From Gemmatimonadota bacterium (GTDB lineage: Bacteria > JAAXHH01): a DNA stretch of 26,742 nucleotides. Numbering within the stretch: the stretch's first letter is position 1; every line of letters starts with the position of its first letter. The stretch spans positions 1-26,742 of the forward strand of contig JAPOOT010000419.1 in assembly GCA_026713285.1 (NCBI GenBank), read 5' to 3'. Positions 1 to 8,422 of the stretch are shown one piece after another. Below the pieces are notes generated by a model. It ran no database searches. It was given only the letters and a program-made list of their open reading frames with translations, and was not told the origin of the DNA. Both the position numbers and the translations under genes were made by a program.

Positions 1-821
1 ATATTGAGCATCTGCAGGGCCGCGATACCCTGCCCGCTCGGCGGCAATTCCCAGACGGTGTGGCCCCGGTACTCGGCGCACACGGGATCGTCCCAGGTCG
101 ACGCGTGATCCCTGAAGTCCTCGAGGCTGAACAGTCCTCCGACGTCCTGTGAACAGGCCACGATGGCTTCGGCGATCTCGCCGTGGTAGAACGCGTCGCG
201 TCCGCCTTCGGCCAGGATGCGGTAGGACCGGCCCAGGTCCGGGTTCCTGAAAACGGCGCCGGGTTCGGTCGCCTTTCCCCCGGGCAGGTAGACCCTTGCG
301 GACTCGGGCCAGGGGCTCAGCAGCAGCGTGGTTCCAGTCCAGTCCCGCGCGATGATGTCCGAAACCGGGAACCCGTTCTCCGCGTACCAGATAGCAGGTT
401 CCAGTACCTGACCGAGGGACATCGTGCCGAAGCGATCGAGGAGGCAGTTCCAGCCGTCCACGCAACCGGGTACGGACCAGCTCAGTGGACCGGAACCCGG
501 GATGTACTCGTGTCCCCGGTCCCGGTAGTACGCGATCGACGCCCCGTGGGGTGCCCTGCCGCTCGCGTTGAGTCCGGTCAGCCTATCGCTTCCCGCCTCG
601 CTGACGATGGCGAAAAGATCGCCGCCGATGCCGCAGGACATGGGTTCCACCACGCCGAGTACCGCGTTGACGGCGATGGCGGCATCGATGGCGTTGCCGC
701 CCGCTTTGAGGATGTCAATGCCCGCCTGGGCCGCCAGCGGCTGGCTCGTGGCCACCATGCCCCTGGGCGCCATGACGACCGAGCGTCGCGAGGCTCGGTA
801 TTCGTAGGGATCATATCGCAT
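1..821 (-). CDS. ggt: Gamma-glutamyltransferase family protein, C-terminal part cut by window edge
   Basis: The minus-strand frame starting ATG at 821-819 stays open to base 1, giving about 273 residues and no stop. The N-terminal part reads as the large-subunit region of the gamma-glutamyltranspeptidase family: MVATSQPLAAQAGIDILKAG, then GGNAIDAAIA, then VVEPMSCGIGG, and later LTGLNASGRAP and GSGPLSWSVPGCVDGW. Family members transfer or hydrolyse gamma-glutamyl groups of glutathione and other gamma-glutamyl compounds. The autocatalytic threonine lies in the C-terminal half, which is outside the window, so activity cannot be judged. There is no signal peptide before the domain, which suggests a cytoplasmic enzyme, unlike the periplasmic E. 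coli Ggt. A GGAGAG ribosome site lies about 12 bases upstream. The start is 5 bases past the stop of the preceding SDR gene, so it is the last visible gene of the kynureninase cassette. Substrate is unknown. Confidence 0.9.
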   Translation of the reverse strand, partial: MRYDPYEYRASRRSVVMAPRGMVATSQPLAAQAGIDILKAGGNAIDAAIAVNAVLGVVEPMSCGIGGDLFAIVSEAGSDRLTGLNASGRAPHGASIAYYRDRGHEYIPGSGPLSWSVPGCVDGWNCLLDRFGTMSLGQVLEPAIWYAENGFPVSDIIARDWTGTTLLLSPWPESARVYLPGGKATEPGAVFRNPDLGRSYRILAEGGRDAFYHGEIAEAIVACSQDVGGLFSLEDFRDHASTWDDPVCAEYRGHTVWELPPSGQGIAALQMLN

Positions 822-826
822 GGTCT

Positions 827-1639
827 CTATGCTCTCCGGTCGGATGATTGCGGGAAGCAGGACTCGGCGTTGTGCCGGGGCGCGTAGCCGATCTCTTCCA
901 TCGGGGTCTCAATGTCGAAGATGTTGTAGGTGTTGTCCGAAATGACGAAGTAATGCCGCGCGGAGGGCAGGCTGCCGTTGCGATGGGCCGTATAGGCCGC
1001 GTGCACCATGGACGCCGCGTCCCGCTGGTGACACCACACCGCGAAGTACCCCCGTTCTTCCATGATGGGCGTATTCCCGGGGTTTACACCTCCCCAGCGC
1101 GTCGCCAGCGCGCCACAACCCCGTTCAGACGCCCGTTTCACCCAGGCCTCGACGTAGGCCTTCTCCCGGCCGTAGTCGTTTATCGGACAGGGCGGCGTAT
1201 GCGCGGAGAGCGGCGGGGGCCAGTCTACGATCTCATCGAACTTCCGCTCGGCGATCAGCGCGTACGTGCCCGACTCGAAAAAGCGGTAAGCGTCGTCCAC
1301 CGCGTGCACGGAGCTCGAACCCACGATCATCGGTCTGCGGTCCAGGGCCAGCACCGATTCGAACACCAGGTCCGTCATATGGTTCATGACGGCGAGATCG
1401 CCCTTCCGGGCCAGGTAGACGACGAGATCGAAACCGGGCAGCAGATCCCTGAACCGGTCCGGTTCTTCGGTGATATCCATATAGATGAACCGGCCTTCAG
1501 CGCGGCCCTCGGCCCTGTCGGGGGCTCCGGGCAGGTCGATGGAACAGAATCGGTATCTTTCGTCCATCTCCGGCAAGTACCGGCGCAGTCCGGATCCGAT
1601 CGTCCCCCTGCCGCCGATGAGCAACGTGTTAAAAGCCAT
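827..1639 (-). CDS. NAD(P)-dependent epimerase/dehydratase-type short-chain dehydrogenase, uronate dehydrogenase-like
   Basis: A 270-residue extended SDR protein. The Rossmann motif GGRGTIGSG is at residues 9-17, the strand ending in VGSSS is typical of the Ser of the catalytic triad, and Tyr156-Lys160 form YxxxK (DYGREK). The segment TRWGGVNPGN followed by WCHQRDAASMVHAA resembles the R-G-x-x-P and SxxD segments of uronate dehydrogenases and related sugar epimerases. A specific substrate cannot be fixed from this. The ATG at 1639 is chosen because GAGGGGAATC lies just upstream and the Rossmann motif follows at once; a longer open frame runs back into the alcohol dehydrogenase gene and is not needed. 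It lies 10 bases after the iron alcohol dehydrogenase stop and 5 bases before the gamma-glutamyltransferase start, so all are probably cotranscribed. Confidence 0.85.
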   Translation of the reverse strand: MAFNTLLIGGRGTIGSGLRRYLPEMDERYRFCSIDLPGAPDRAEGRAEGRFIYMDITEEPDRFRDLLPGFDLVVYLARKGDLAVMNHMTDLVFESVLALDRRPMIVGSSSVHAVDDAYRFFESGTYALIAERKFDEIVDWPPPLSAHTPPCPINDYGREKAYVEAWVKRASERGCGALATRWGGVNPGNTPIMEERGYFAVWCHQRDAASMVHAAYTAHRNGSLPSARHYFVISDNTYNIFDIETPMEEIGYAPRHNAESCFPQSSDRRA

Positions 1640-1649
1640 ACGATTCCCC

Positions 1650-2819
1650 TCAATAGGCTTCCATATAGAGCGATTTGATTTCGTCCGCCGTGGGAACACG
1701 CGGGTTGTTTTGCGGACTTCCCGATGAGAGCGCGTCCTCGGCCATCTTGTCCAGCGCGCCGGACAGGGCCTCTTCAGATATGCCACAGTCCCGCAGCCCG
1801 GGGATTTCGACGGCATCATTGAGTTTCTGCAGACCGTCGACAAGCATATCGCAGGCTTCGGACGCATTGTGCTCTTCCCCCGCCCACCCGAGCTTCCGTG
1901 CCAGGATGGCGTAGCGTTCGGGCGCCGAGGATACGCTGAACCGGGTGACGCCCGGCAGGAGGACCGAGTTGCTCAGGCCGTGGGGAAGATGAAATACCGC
2001 TCCGAGCGGCCTGCTCATACCGTGCACGAGACAGACGGAGCTGTTGGCGAAGGCCATTCCGCCCAGGGAGGCCGCTTCCATCATGCCCTTACGGGCGGCG
2101 TGATCGCCGGGTTGGCGCCAGGCCCGCTCGAGGTGCCTGCCGACGAGGCCGACGCAGGCGAGGGCGAGCGGGTCCGTCATCGTGCCCGCCTTGCGGGAGA
2201 CGAACGCTTCGATCCCGTGCGTCAGGGTATCCACGCCCACGTTGGCCGTGAGCGACGGGGGCATGGACAGGGTCAGGGTGTAGTCGACGAAGGCCGCGGT
2301 GGGCAGCAGGTGCGCATCCAGCATCATCATCTTCACGTTGCGAAGTGTATCCGAAATGACGGTCACGCGGGTCATTTCGCTTCCGGTGCCTGCGGTAGTG
2401 GGAATAGCGAACAGCGGTACGCCGGGGCGGGGTATGCGGTGATAGCCGGCGTATTCGGACAGGGGCCCGTCATTGGTGGCCATGACCGCGATACCCTTGC
2501 CGGCGTCGATGCTGCTTCCGCCGCCGATCGCGATGACGGCGTCGCAGCCGTTTGACCGGAATACGGCCAATCCTTCCTCCACGTTCACATCCGTGGGTTC
2601 CGGTGTCACGCCCCCGTATACATGGGCAGCAAGGTCCGCCTGGCGGCATTGTTCCACGATTCGCGCGGGCAGGCCCTGTTCGACCAGATAGGGATCTGAG
2701 ACCACCAGGACGTTCTTAAGTCCGCTGCGTTTGGCCTGTGGGACGGCTTCATCGAAAGCGCCGGCGCCGGTGAAGATAATGGAAGGTATATTGATCTGTA
2801 CGGGGCCGGACATCCTCAC
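1650..2819 (-). CDS. Iron-containing (group III) alcohol dehydrogenase
   Basis: A 389-residue protein of the FucO/YqhD-type iron alcohol dehydrogenase family, the usual length for the group. It has the NAD(P)-binding motif GGGSSIDAGKG and the TTAGTGSEMT segment. The metal ligands are visible as Asp197 and His201 (DTLTHGIEAF), His266 (LVHGMS) and His280 (LPHG), with spacing as in FucO. These enzymes interconvert alcohols and aldehydes or ketones with NAD(P)H; the physiological substrate is not evident. The start is GTG at 2819, which overlaps the kynureninase stop by 4 bases (GTGA), or ATG at 2813; a GAGGGAG site serves either. The overlap implies translational coupling to kynureninase. It may reduce an aldehyde produced within the same pathway, but that is inference. 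Confidence 0.9.
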   Translation of the reverse strand: MRMSGPVQINIPSIIFTGAGAFDEAVPQAKRSGLKNVLVVSDPYLVEQGLPARIVEQCRQADLAAHVYGGVTPEPTDVNVEEGLAVFRSNGCDAVIAIGGGSSIDAGKGIAVMATNDGPLSEYAGYHRIPRPGVPLFAIPTTAGTGSEMTRVTVISDTLRNVKMMMLDAHLLPTAAFVDYTLTLSMPPSLTANVGVDTLTHGIEAFVSRKAGTMTDPLALACVGLVGRHLERAWRQPGDHAARKGMMEAASLGGMAFANSSVCLVHGMSRPLGAVFHLPHGLSNSVLLPGVTRFSVSSAPERYAILARKLGWAGEEHNASEACDMLVDGLQKLNDAVEIPGLRDCGISEEALSGALDKMAEDALSSGSPQNNPRVPTADEIKSLYMEAY

Positions 2820-4105
2820 GTCACTCCCTCGATCACGTCGCTGTATTGCCTGAAGGAGCCGGAGGTCACGACCTCGGCCAGCGCCTGCACGGCGTTGTTC
2901 AGTTCCTCGTAAGTCGTGTAAAGCGGCGCGATGCCCAGCCTGATGTTGTCCGGCATTCGGAAATCTGAAATGACCTTTTTCTCTTCCCGGATGGCCTGGT
3001 CGATGCGGTATCCCTCGTCATGGCCGAATGAGACGTGCGACCCCCTGCGGTCGCCGTTCCGCGGAGAGTTCAGTCTGAACCCGAGTGGCTTCAGCACGGA
3101 TTCCCAGAGGGATACCAGGTACTCCGACTGATCGATCGACTTGGTACGAATGGGACCGATGCCGGCTTCGAGCGTGAGATCCACACCGGGTTCGATCATG
3201 GCAAGCGACAGGACGGACGGCGTGCCCGTGAGATAGCGGTCTATGCCCGCCGCCGGTTCGAATTCGGTATCGAAATAGAATTGCTTCCGGTGGCCGAACC
3301 AGCCTGAAACCGGGTTGATCAGCCGGGACTGCAGGTCGTCCCGGACATAAAGAAACGCCGGCGCGCCCGGGCCGCCGTTCAGGTACTTGTACGTGGAACC
3401 CACCGCCAGGTCGATACCCAGGTCGTGACACGCCATGGGTACGACGCCGGCGGAATGGCTCAGGTCCCACAGGATCATCGCGTCCCGCCTATGTGCGATT
3501 TCGGTTATCCGCGCAAGGTCGTACATGTAACTGGACTTGTACATGACGTGAGAAAGGAGCACCAGGGCGGTATCGTCGTCGATGGCCCGTTCCAGGGCCT
3601 CATCGGATACGGCAAAGCCGTTGTCCACCGGGAGAACAACCAGTTCGTACGCGGGATCGAGCAGGTCCGCCACGGCCTTCAGGATATAGATGTCGGATGG
3701 GAAATTAACGCGGTCGGTCACGATCTTACGCCGTCCCTGCCGTTCCTTGAGCGCGCCGGCAATCAGCTTGAACAGGTTGACCGAAGTGGAGTCGGCGATG
3801 ATTACTTCGTCCGGCAAAGCGCCGATCAGTCCGGCCAGCTTTGCGCCGATACGCCTGGAAAGCCCCATCCATTCGTCATTCCAGGCACGGATCAGGCGGT
3901 TTCCCCACTGATGCCGGACCAGCCGGTCCATCAGGGCGACGGAGTCTTTCGGAACCCGTCCAAGGGAATTGCCATCCAGGTATATCAGGCCGGGGTCGTC
4001 GATCAGGAATCGTTCCCGGAACTTGCCCAGTTGATCGTGGCGGTCCAATGCTCGTGCCTGTTCGAACGACGTGTCGAAATCCAAACACACACCTCCACGT
4101 TTCAT
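2816..4105 (-). CDS. kynU: Kynureninase
   Basis: A PLP-dependent class V fold enzyme of about 429 residues, close to the bacterial kynureninase length. Kynureninase hydrolyses L-kynurenine to anthranilate and alanine (or 3-hydroxykynurenine to 3-hydroxyanthranilate) in the cytoplasm. Visible signatures are YLDGNSLGRVPK near the N terminus, WDLSHSAGVVPM with the PLP-contacting Asp, and SxYKYLNGGPGAP in which Lys240 is the expected Schiff-base lysine. Near the C terminus is DNIRLGIAPLYTTYEE. ATG at 4105 is used here, but a TTG at 4084 has a perfect GGAGGT six bases upstream and leaves the domain intact, so the true start may be there. It is the first gene of the cassette. No tryptophan dioxygenase or kynurenine formamidase is nearby, so a related substrate is possible. 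Confidence 0.9.
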   Translation of the reverse strand: MKRGGVCLDFDTSFEQARALDRHDQLGKFRERFLIDDPGLIYLDGNSLGRVPKDSVALMDRLVRHQWGNRLIRAWNDEWMGLSRRIGAKLAGLIGALPDEVIIADSTSVNLFKLIAGALKERQGRRKIVTDRVNFPSDIYILKAVADLLDPAYELVVLPVDNGFAVSDEALERAIDDDTALVLLSHVMYKSSYMYDLARITEIAHRRDAMILWDLSHSAGVVPMACHDLGIDLAVGSTYKYLNGGPGAPAFLYVRDDLQSRLINPVSGWFGHRKQFYFDTEFEPAAGIDRYLTGTPSVLSLAMIEPGVDLTLEAGIGPIRTKSIDQSEYLVSLWESVLKPLGFRLNSPRNGDRRGSHVSFGHDEGYRIDQAIREEKKVISDFRMPDNIRLGIAPLYTTYEELNNAVQALAEVVTSGSFRQYSDVIEGVT

Positions 4106-4193
4106 TCCGTGGCGGGAATGGGAGTCGAAGGGACGCAAAAAAGAAAATCGAAATGTATACGTGGAGGGAGGTCAGGACAAGTGGAATGTCGGC

Positions 4194-4301
4194 GTCACGT
4201 CGTGCTTCGGCGTCACGTCGCGCGTCGAGGTCACGTCATGCTTCGGCGTCACGTCATGCTTCGGCGTCACGTCGCGCTTCGACGTCACGTCGCGCGGCCG
4301 A
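4194..4301. repeat. 18-bp tandem repeat array, about six units
   Basis: Six consecutive 18-bp units begin with GTCACGTC at 4194, 4212, 4230, 4248, 4266 and 4284. Units three and four are identical. The last one decays after its first 13 or so bases. The array fills about half of the 199-base gap between the sanA-like stop and the kynureninase start. The period is a multiple of three, so several frames remain open across it, but no recognisable protein results. There are no spacers, so this is not a CRISPR array. Confidence 0.9.
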
Positions 4302-4304
4302 TGC

Positions 4305-4967
4305 TCATCTGCTCGCCCGTTCGCCAGGTTCCATGGAACGGGGCTGGGTATCGAGGATGTTCAGGTCGGCGAATGCCATCACCCTGGCCAGCGTTTCGCG
4401 TCCCCGCATCAGCAGGGAACTGGAGTGAGGAGTGTCTTCCGCGCAGAAACCCGTCGCGGCGAGACCGACGCCGTCCGCGAGGTATAACGCCCGTTCGCAG
4501 TGAAACTGCTGCGAAACGACCGTGACGCGGTCCAGGCCGAACACCTGCTTCGCCCTAAACACGGAGTCCAGGGTCCTGACCCCGGCGTAGTCGAGCAGAA
4601 TGTAGTCTTCCGGCACGCCCAGTTCGATCAGGTCACGCTGCATGGTCGTCGTCTCGTCATAGTACTTCGTGGAAGCGTCGCCGCTGACGAGGATGGCGCG
4701 GACCCGGCCGGCGTGAAACAGTTCGGCGGCTGCCTCGATGCGCGTGCGATAATATCGATTGACGTTCCCCTCGGCGTACTTGGAGGTGCCCAGCACGAGG
4801 GCCACCTGGCATTCGGGTGTTTCGTCGGCCAGGTAGTATAACCGGGCGGATGCGTTGCGGGTGATGGAGAGGTCGTTCAACAGGGTTGCGAAGAGACCGA
4901 TCGCGGCCAGCGCCGCAAGGAATTTGGTCAAAACCAGCAGATGGCGATAAGCAGGTTTGCTTCGCAT
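4305..4967 (-). CDS. sanA: SanA/YdcF-like DUF218 envelope protein
   Basis: A 220-residue protein with one N-terminal membrane segment (about residues 10-29) followed by a soluble DUF218 domain. The domain resembles E. coli SanA block by block: ALVLGTSKY, the NRYYRTRI segment, LVSGDAS, DYAGVRTLDSVFRAKQVF and FHCERALYLA. SanA affects envelope permeability, and its loss sensitises E. coli to vancomycin at high temperature; the biochemical function of the family is unresolved. The ATG at 4967 is the natural start because it precedes the membrane helix. It is transcribed from the divergent region shared with the esterase gene, with a candidate promoter at 5029-5058. The downstream tandem repeat array separates it from kynureninase. 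Confidence 0.85.
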   Translation of the reverse strand: MRSKPAYRHLLVLTKFLAALAAIGLFATLLNDLSITRNASARLYYLADETPECQVALVLGTSKYAEGNVNRYYRTRIEAAAELFHAGRVRAILVSGDASTKYYDETTTMQRDLIELGVPEDYILLDYAGVRTLDSVFRAKQVFGLDRVTVVSQQFHCERALYLADGVGLAATGFCAEDTPHSSSLLMRGRETLARVMAFADLNILDTQPRSMEPGERASR

Positions 4968-5028
4968 CGTATCAGACGTTTTGGCGGGAAATGGTCTTTA
5001 TGGAATGAAGGACTGGGGTTATACTAAC

Positions 5029-5058
5029 ATACTACCTGAGTGGGGGGTATGCCGTCAA
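5029..5058 (-). promoter_or_regulatory. Candidate sigma70-type promoter for the sanA-like gene
   Basis: On the minus strand TTGACG (5058-5053) is followed after 18 bases by TAGTAT (5034-5029). This would place transcription start near 5021, about 55 bases before the ATG at 4967. The match is good at -35 and moderate at -10. Confidence 0.5.
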
Positions 5059-5206
5059 GCGATTAACCCTGGTTTTGTGTCATTTCCCAGAGGTTTCTTA
5101 AAATGAGGACGTCCCACCCAGGGATACCATGGTCTTACACAGGATTTGTACGTGAGTTTATCCACAATGCACGTTGTTGTCTTATCGATACTGGAGTGAT
5201 TCCACC

Positions 5207-5848
5207 ATGCTTATACCCCTGTTGATATGGCTGCTCCCCCTCGCGTCGCCAGACGCCTTCCAGGAGCCGGTGAACGGCCGTCCTCACATGACCGTACTGT
5301 TTTATGGCGACAGCTTGACGACGGGGTTCGGGATCGATCCGGACAAGGCGTATCCTCAGGTAATCCAGGAGAAGATCGACCAGCTCGGCTGGCCGTTCCG
5401 GGTGATTAACGGCGGGGTGGGGGGCGAGACCACGGCGGGTGGATTGAGCCGAATCGACTGGGTGCTGCAGAACAGGATGGACGTATTTGTGCTGGAACTC
5501 GGCGGCAACGATGGCCTGAGGGGCGTCGACCCCCGTGTCACCCGGCGGAATCTGCGGGCGATCATCCTCCGTGTAAAAGACCGGTATCCCGATACGAAGA
5601 TCATTCTCGCAGGCATGCAGGCGCCGCCGAACATGGGAACTGCATTCACCTCGGCCTTCAAGGCGATCTATCCTGAACTGGCCGAATCGGAAAACACCCC
5701 GCTGATTCCCTTCCTGCTCCAGGGCGTCGGCGGCATACCTGAACTGAATCTGCCCGACGGTATCCACCCGACGGCCGAAGGGCACGCGATTCTGGCGGAG
5801 AACGTGTGGAAGATTCTCAAACCGGTCCTGGAGGACCTGAGTCCGTAG
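5207..5848 (+). CDS. tesA: TesA-type arylesterase/lysophospholipase (SGNH hydrolase)
   Basis: A 213-residue GDSL/SGNH hydrolase, about the size of E. coli TesA (thioesterase I/protease I/lysophospholipase L1). Block I is YGDSLTTGFG with nucleophile Ser36, block II is GGVGGETT, block III is LELGGNDGLRG with oxyanion Asn101, and block V is DGIHPTAEGH with Asp184 and His187. A short hydrophobic N terminus (LIPLLIWLLPLA) looks like a weak signal sequence, suggesting a periplasmic or membrane-anchored enzyme acting on acyl esters or lysophospholipids. ATG at 5207 is preferred over an upstream in-frame ATG at 5174 because GGAGTGA lies just before it and the signal peptide starts there. The gene ends 5 bases before the stop of the convergent YbbP-like permease. 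Confidence 0.9.
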   Translation: MLIPLLIWLLPLASPDAFQEPVNGRPHMTVLFYGDSLTTGFGIDPDKAYPQVIQEKIDQLGWPFRVINGGVGGETTAGGLSRIDWVLQNRMDVFVLELGGNDGLRGVDPRVTRRNLRAIILRVKDRYPDTKIILAGMQAPPNMGTAFTSAFKAIYPELAESENTPLIPFLLQGVGGIPELNLPDGIHPTAEGHAILAENVWKILKPVLEDLSP

Positions 5849-5852
5849 TGCG

Positions 5853-8420
5853 CTAGATCTCCGAGCGAAGCACTTCCAGCGGGGACTGACGGTAGATTCC
5901 GGTGCTGGCGAGCATGCCCACCGTGATGGTGATCGCCGATATCCCGCCGATCACGGCCACTACGGGGATGAATGCCGGAATGAAGGAGATATTGAAGACG
6001 AATGTGGCAAGAATCCATGTCGCGGCATAGGCCAGCACAACGCCCGTAACGGCGCCGATCACCCCCAGGAACAGGTACTCGATCGACATGATCTTGAGAA
6101 TCTGGTTTCGGGATCCTCCCAGCGTTTTCAGGAGCACGCTCTCCTGCATCCGCTGCAACCGGCTGTTCGTTACGACGCCAACCAGCACGATCACGCCGGT
6201 GAATACGCTGAACAGCGCCATGAAACGGACGATGAGGGAGACCTTCCCGAGGATGTCGTTCAAGGTGCCCAGGATGAGGCTGAGGTCGATCATGGATACA
6301 TTGGGGAACCTGCTTACCGTTTCCTGCTGAAAACGGGCGGAAACCTGCGGATCGTCGATACGCGTCACGATCACGTGGAACTGGGGCGCTTCTTCCAGCA
6401 CACCCTCGGGAAAAACCATAAAAAAGTTGGGTTGAACGCGCTGCCAGTCGACGGCCCTCAGGCTGCCTACGGTGGTCTTGACCGGTACGCCCTGCACATC
6501 GAACACGATCTCGTCCCCGATACCCACTCCGAGCCGGTCCGCTATGCTTTTTTCCACGGAAACCAGCACTGCATCGTGCTCTCCGTCGACGCGGGGCTGC
6601 AACGTGCCATCCAGGAGCGTTTCCGCGTCCTCCAGGTGGCCCCGATAGGTAGACCGGTATTCCCGCCGCAGCGCCCACCGGGGCGACCGGCCCGTGGAAT
6701 CCTGCATGATCTCAGCAGTCGTGCGTCCATTCAAACCGGCCAGGCGCATGCTGACGACGGGCGTTTGCTGCATGACCGGGAGCCCGTTGCGTTCAAGCGA
6801 TTCGACGATATCATCCCGCTGATCCGGCTGGATATCGAACAGGACCATGTTCGACTGCCTCTCCCCTCCGACCTGGGAAATGTGTCCGACCAGGGAAAAC
6901 TGAAGGAGGTAGAGGGTCGTCAGCAGGAAAGCCCCCAGCCCGAGGGCCACCACCATCGTAACGGTCTGGTTGTCCGGCCTGAAGAGATTGGCCATGCCCT
7001 GCCGCCATACGTACGGCCAACGCGCGGGCAACAGACGGCGAGCCGTCGCTATGAGGCCGCGGGCGACGAAGCTCAACAGGGCGAAGGCGACTATCAGCCC
7101 CGCCGCGAATCCCACGCCCTGATACCATTGGCGGGACTGGGTGACGGAGAAAAGCACGATCCCGGTGACTAGCACGGCAATCAGCGCCAGGCGCCACGGA
7201 TCACGGGCGCCCCGGGATGGCGTTTCGACCGATGAACGGAGCGTAAGCAACGGTGAGATGTCTCTAACCGCGATGAGCGGGAGGAGGGCGAAAAGCAGGG
7301 CCATGAGCAGACCGAGGCCCATGCCCTGGAGGACGGGCAGGAATGAATAGCGGATATCCAGTTCGAATGGAACGAAGTCCTGTATCAGCGCCGGCAGGAC
7401 CCCGAGTACAAGAAATCCCGCGGCCGCGCCGATCGACGAGCCGATTACACCGATGGATACGGCCTGGATGACGTAGATGGTGACGGTATGCCGCCCTTCC
7501 GCACCCAGGCAGCGCAGTACGGCGATGGTGCCCCGCTTCCGTCTCACGTAGGTATGGATGGCGCTCGCAACGCCTACGCTCCCGAGGATCAGGGCAATGA
7601 AACCGCTCAGGTTCAGAAACCGGTACAGATTGCCCAGGGATCGTTCCAGGCCGGCCTGCCGGTCGGCCACGGTATCCCAGTCCATGCCCCACCGCGCCGC
7701 CGTGTCCGTGCCGTGGGAATCCACCAGTGCCTGCACGTCTACGCTATCGTCGAACCTGAAAAGCGCCCGGTAGGTCGCTCTGCTTCCGGGCTGGATCAAC
7801 GCCGTGGACTCCAGATCCGCCAGGGGTATGTAGACGCGGGGACCGATGGTGCTCATGGCCGCCGTTTCGCCCGGTATGGCAATCAGCCGTCCCTCGATCT
7901 CGAAGGTCCTCAAGCCGACACGAATGGAGTCGCCGACCTCCGCGCCGTGCTGGATCATCAGGTTGTCGTCCACGAGTGCCGAACCCTGCGTCCTGAAGCG
8001 TTGTGCGGCGTCCGGAGGGGACGTCTCCAGTTCGCCGTAGTAGGGGAAATCACCCTCGAGGGCACGGACCTGCACGAGGCGCGACGAAGCGGATCGGGGG
8101 AAGGCGACCATGGAAGCAAAACTTGTCTGGCGGGACTGCGCTCCACCCAGGCTTCGGAGGAAGACTTCGGCCGAATCGGAGAACGCCCGGCGGGTGTTTA
8201 TGTCGAGGTCGGCGCCTAACAGCGCCCTGGATTCCAGGTTGACCGCGGTCCGCATGCTGTCGCCGAGGGTCCTGATCGAAACGAGCGCCGCCGTGCCCAG
8301 GATAATGGACGACATGTAAAGCAGCAGGCGGCGCCGGTAGGTCCGGCTGTCCCGCCAGGCCATATTCAGCAGCCACTTCAGGCGCAACGGTGCGTGTTCG
8401 TTCGGAGAAGGAGAAGACAT
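5853..8420 (-). CDS. ybbP: YbbP-like FtsX-family ABC transporter permease
   Basis: An 855-residue FtsX/MacB-type permease. One helix sits near the N terminus (LLLYMSSIILGTAALVSI). It is followed by a large extracytoplasmic domain, a block of helices between about residues 265 and 475, a second extracytoplasmic domain, and three C-terminal helices ending before PLEVLRSEI. About ten membrane segments and two large periplasmic domains match the YbbP/LolCE-like architecture; E. coli YbbP is about 800 residues. It would pair with the YbbA-like ATPase encoded 2 bases upstream. Such systems act as mechanotransmission ABC proteins or lipid/lipoprotein extraction machines; the YbbA-YbbP-TesA association suggests handling of hydrophobic envelope compounds. 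No clear ribosome site precedes the ATG, in line with translational coupling. Confidence 0.9.
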   Translation of the reverse strand: MSSPSPNEHAPLRLKWLLNMAWRDSRTYRRRLLLYMSSIILGTAALVSIRTLGDSMRTAVNLESRALLGADLDINTRRAFSDSAEVFLRSLGGAQSRQTSFASMVAFPRSASSRLVQVRALEGDFPYYGELETSPPDAAQRFRTQGSALVDDNLMIQHGAEVGDSIRVGLRTFEIEGRLIAIPGETAAMSTIGPRVYIPLADLESTALIQPGSRATYRALFRFDDSVDVQALVDSHGTDTAARWGMDWDTVADRQAGLERSLGNLYRFLNLSGFIALILGSVGVASAIHTYVRRKRGTIAVLRCLGAEGRHTVTIYVIQAVSIGVIGSSIGAAAGFLVLGVLPALIQDFVPFELDIRYSFLPVLQGMGLGLLMALLFALLPLIAVRDISPLLTLRSSVETPSRGARDPWRLALIAVLVTGIVLFSVTQSRQWYQGVGFAAGLIVAFALLSFVARGLIATARRLLPARWPYVWRQGMANLFRPDNQTVTMVVALGLGAFLLTTLYLLQFSLVGHISQVGGERQSNMVLFDIQPDQRDDIVESLERNGLPVMQQTPVVSMRLAGLNGRTTAEIMQDSTGRSPRWALRREYRSTYRGHLEDAETLLDGTLQPRVDGEHDAVLVSVEKSIADRLGVGIGDEIVFDVQGVPVKTTVGSLRAVDWQRVQPNFFMVFPEGVLEEAPQFHVIVTRIDDPQVSARFQQETVSRFPNVSMIDLSLILGTLNDILGKVSLIVRFMALFSVFTGVIVLVGVVTNSRLQRMQESVLLKTLGGSRNQILKIMSIEYLFLGVIGAVTGVVLAYAATWILATFVFNISFIPAFIPVVAVIGGISAITITVGMLASTGIYRQSPLEVLRSEI

Positions 8421-8422
8421 GT

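Noticed and set aside
848..1678. A 276-codon plus-strand frame opposite the SDR gene
   Set aside because: The minus-strand frame has a Rossmann motif, YxxxK and a ribosome site; the plus-strand frame has none of these.
4194..4301. Possible CRISPR array
   Set aside because: The units are contiguous with no spacers, and no cas genes are present.
3425..4525. A 366-codon plus-strand frame running through the 18-bp array
   Set aside because: It stays open because the repeat period is a multiple of three and the rest is antisense to kynureninase and sanA; the translated repeat has no domain.
5158..5166. Perfect DnaA-box consensus TTATCCACA upstream of tesA
   Set aside because: A single box without neighbours, AT-rich unwinding region or dnaA/dnaN nearby; one such 9-mer in 27 kb is not unlikely by chance.
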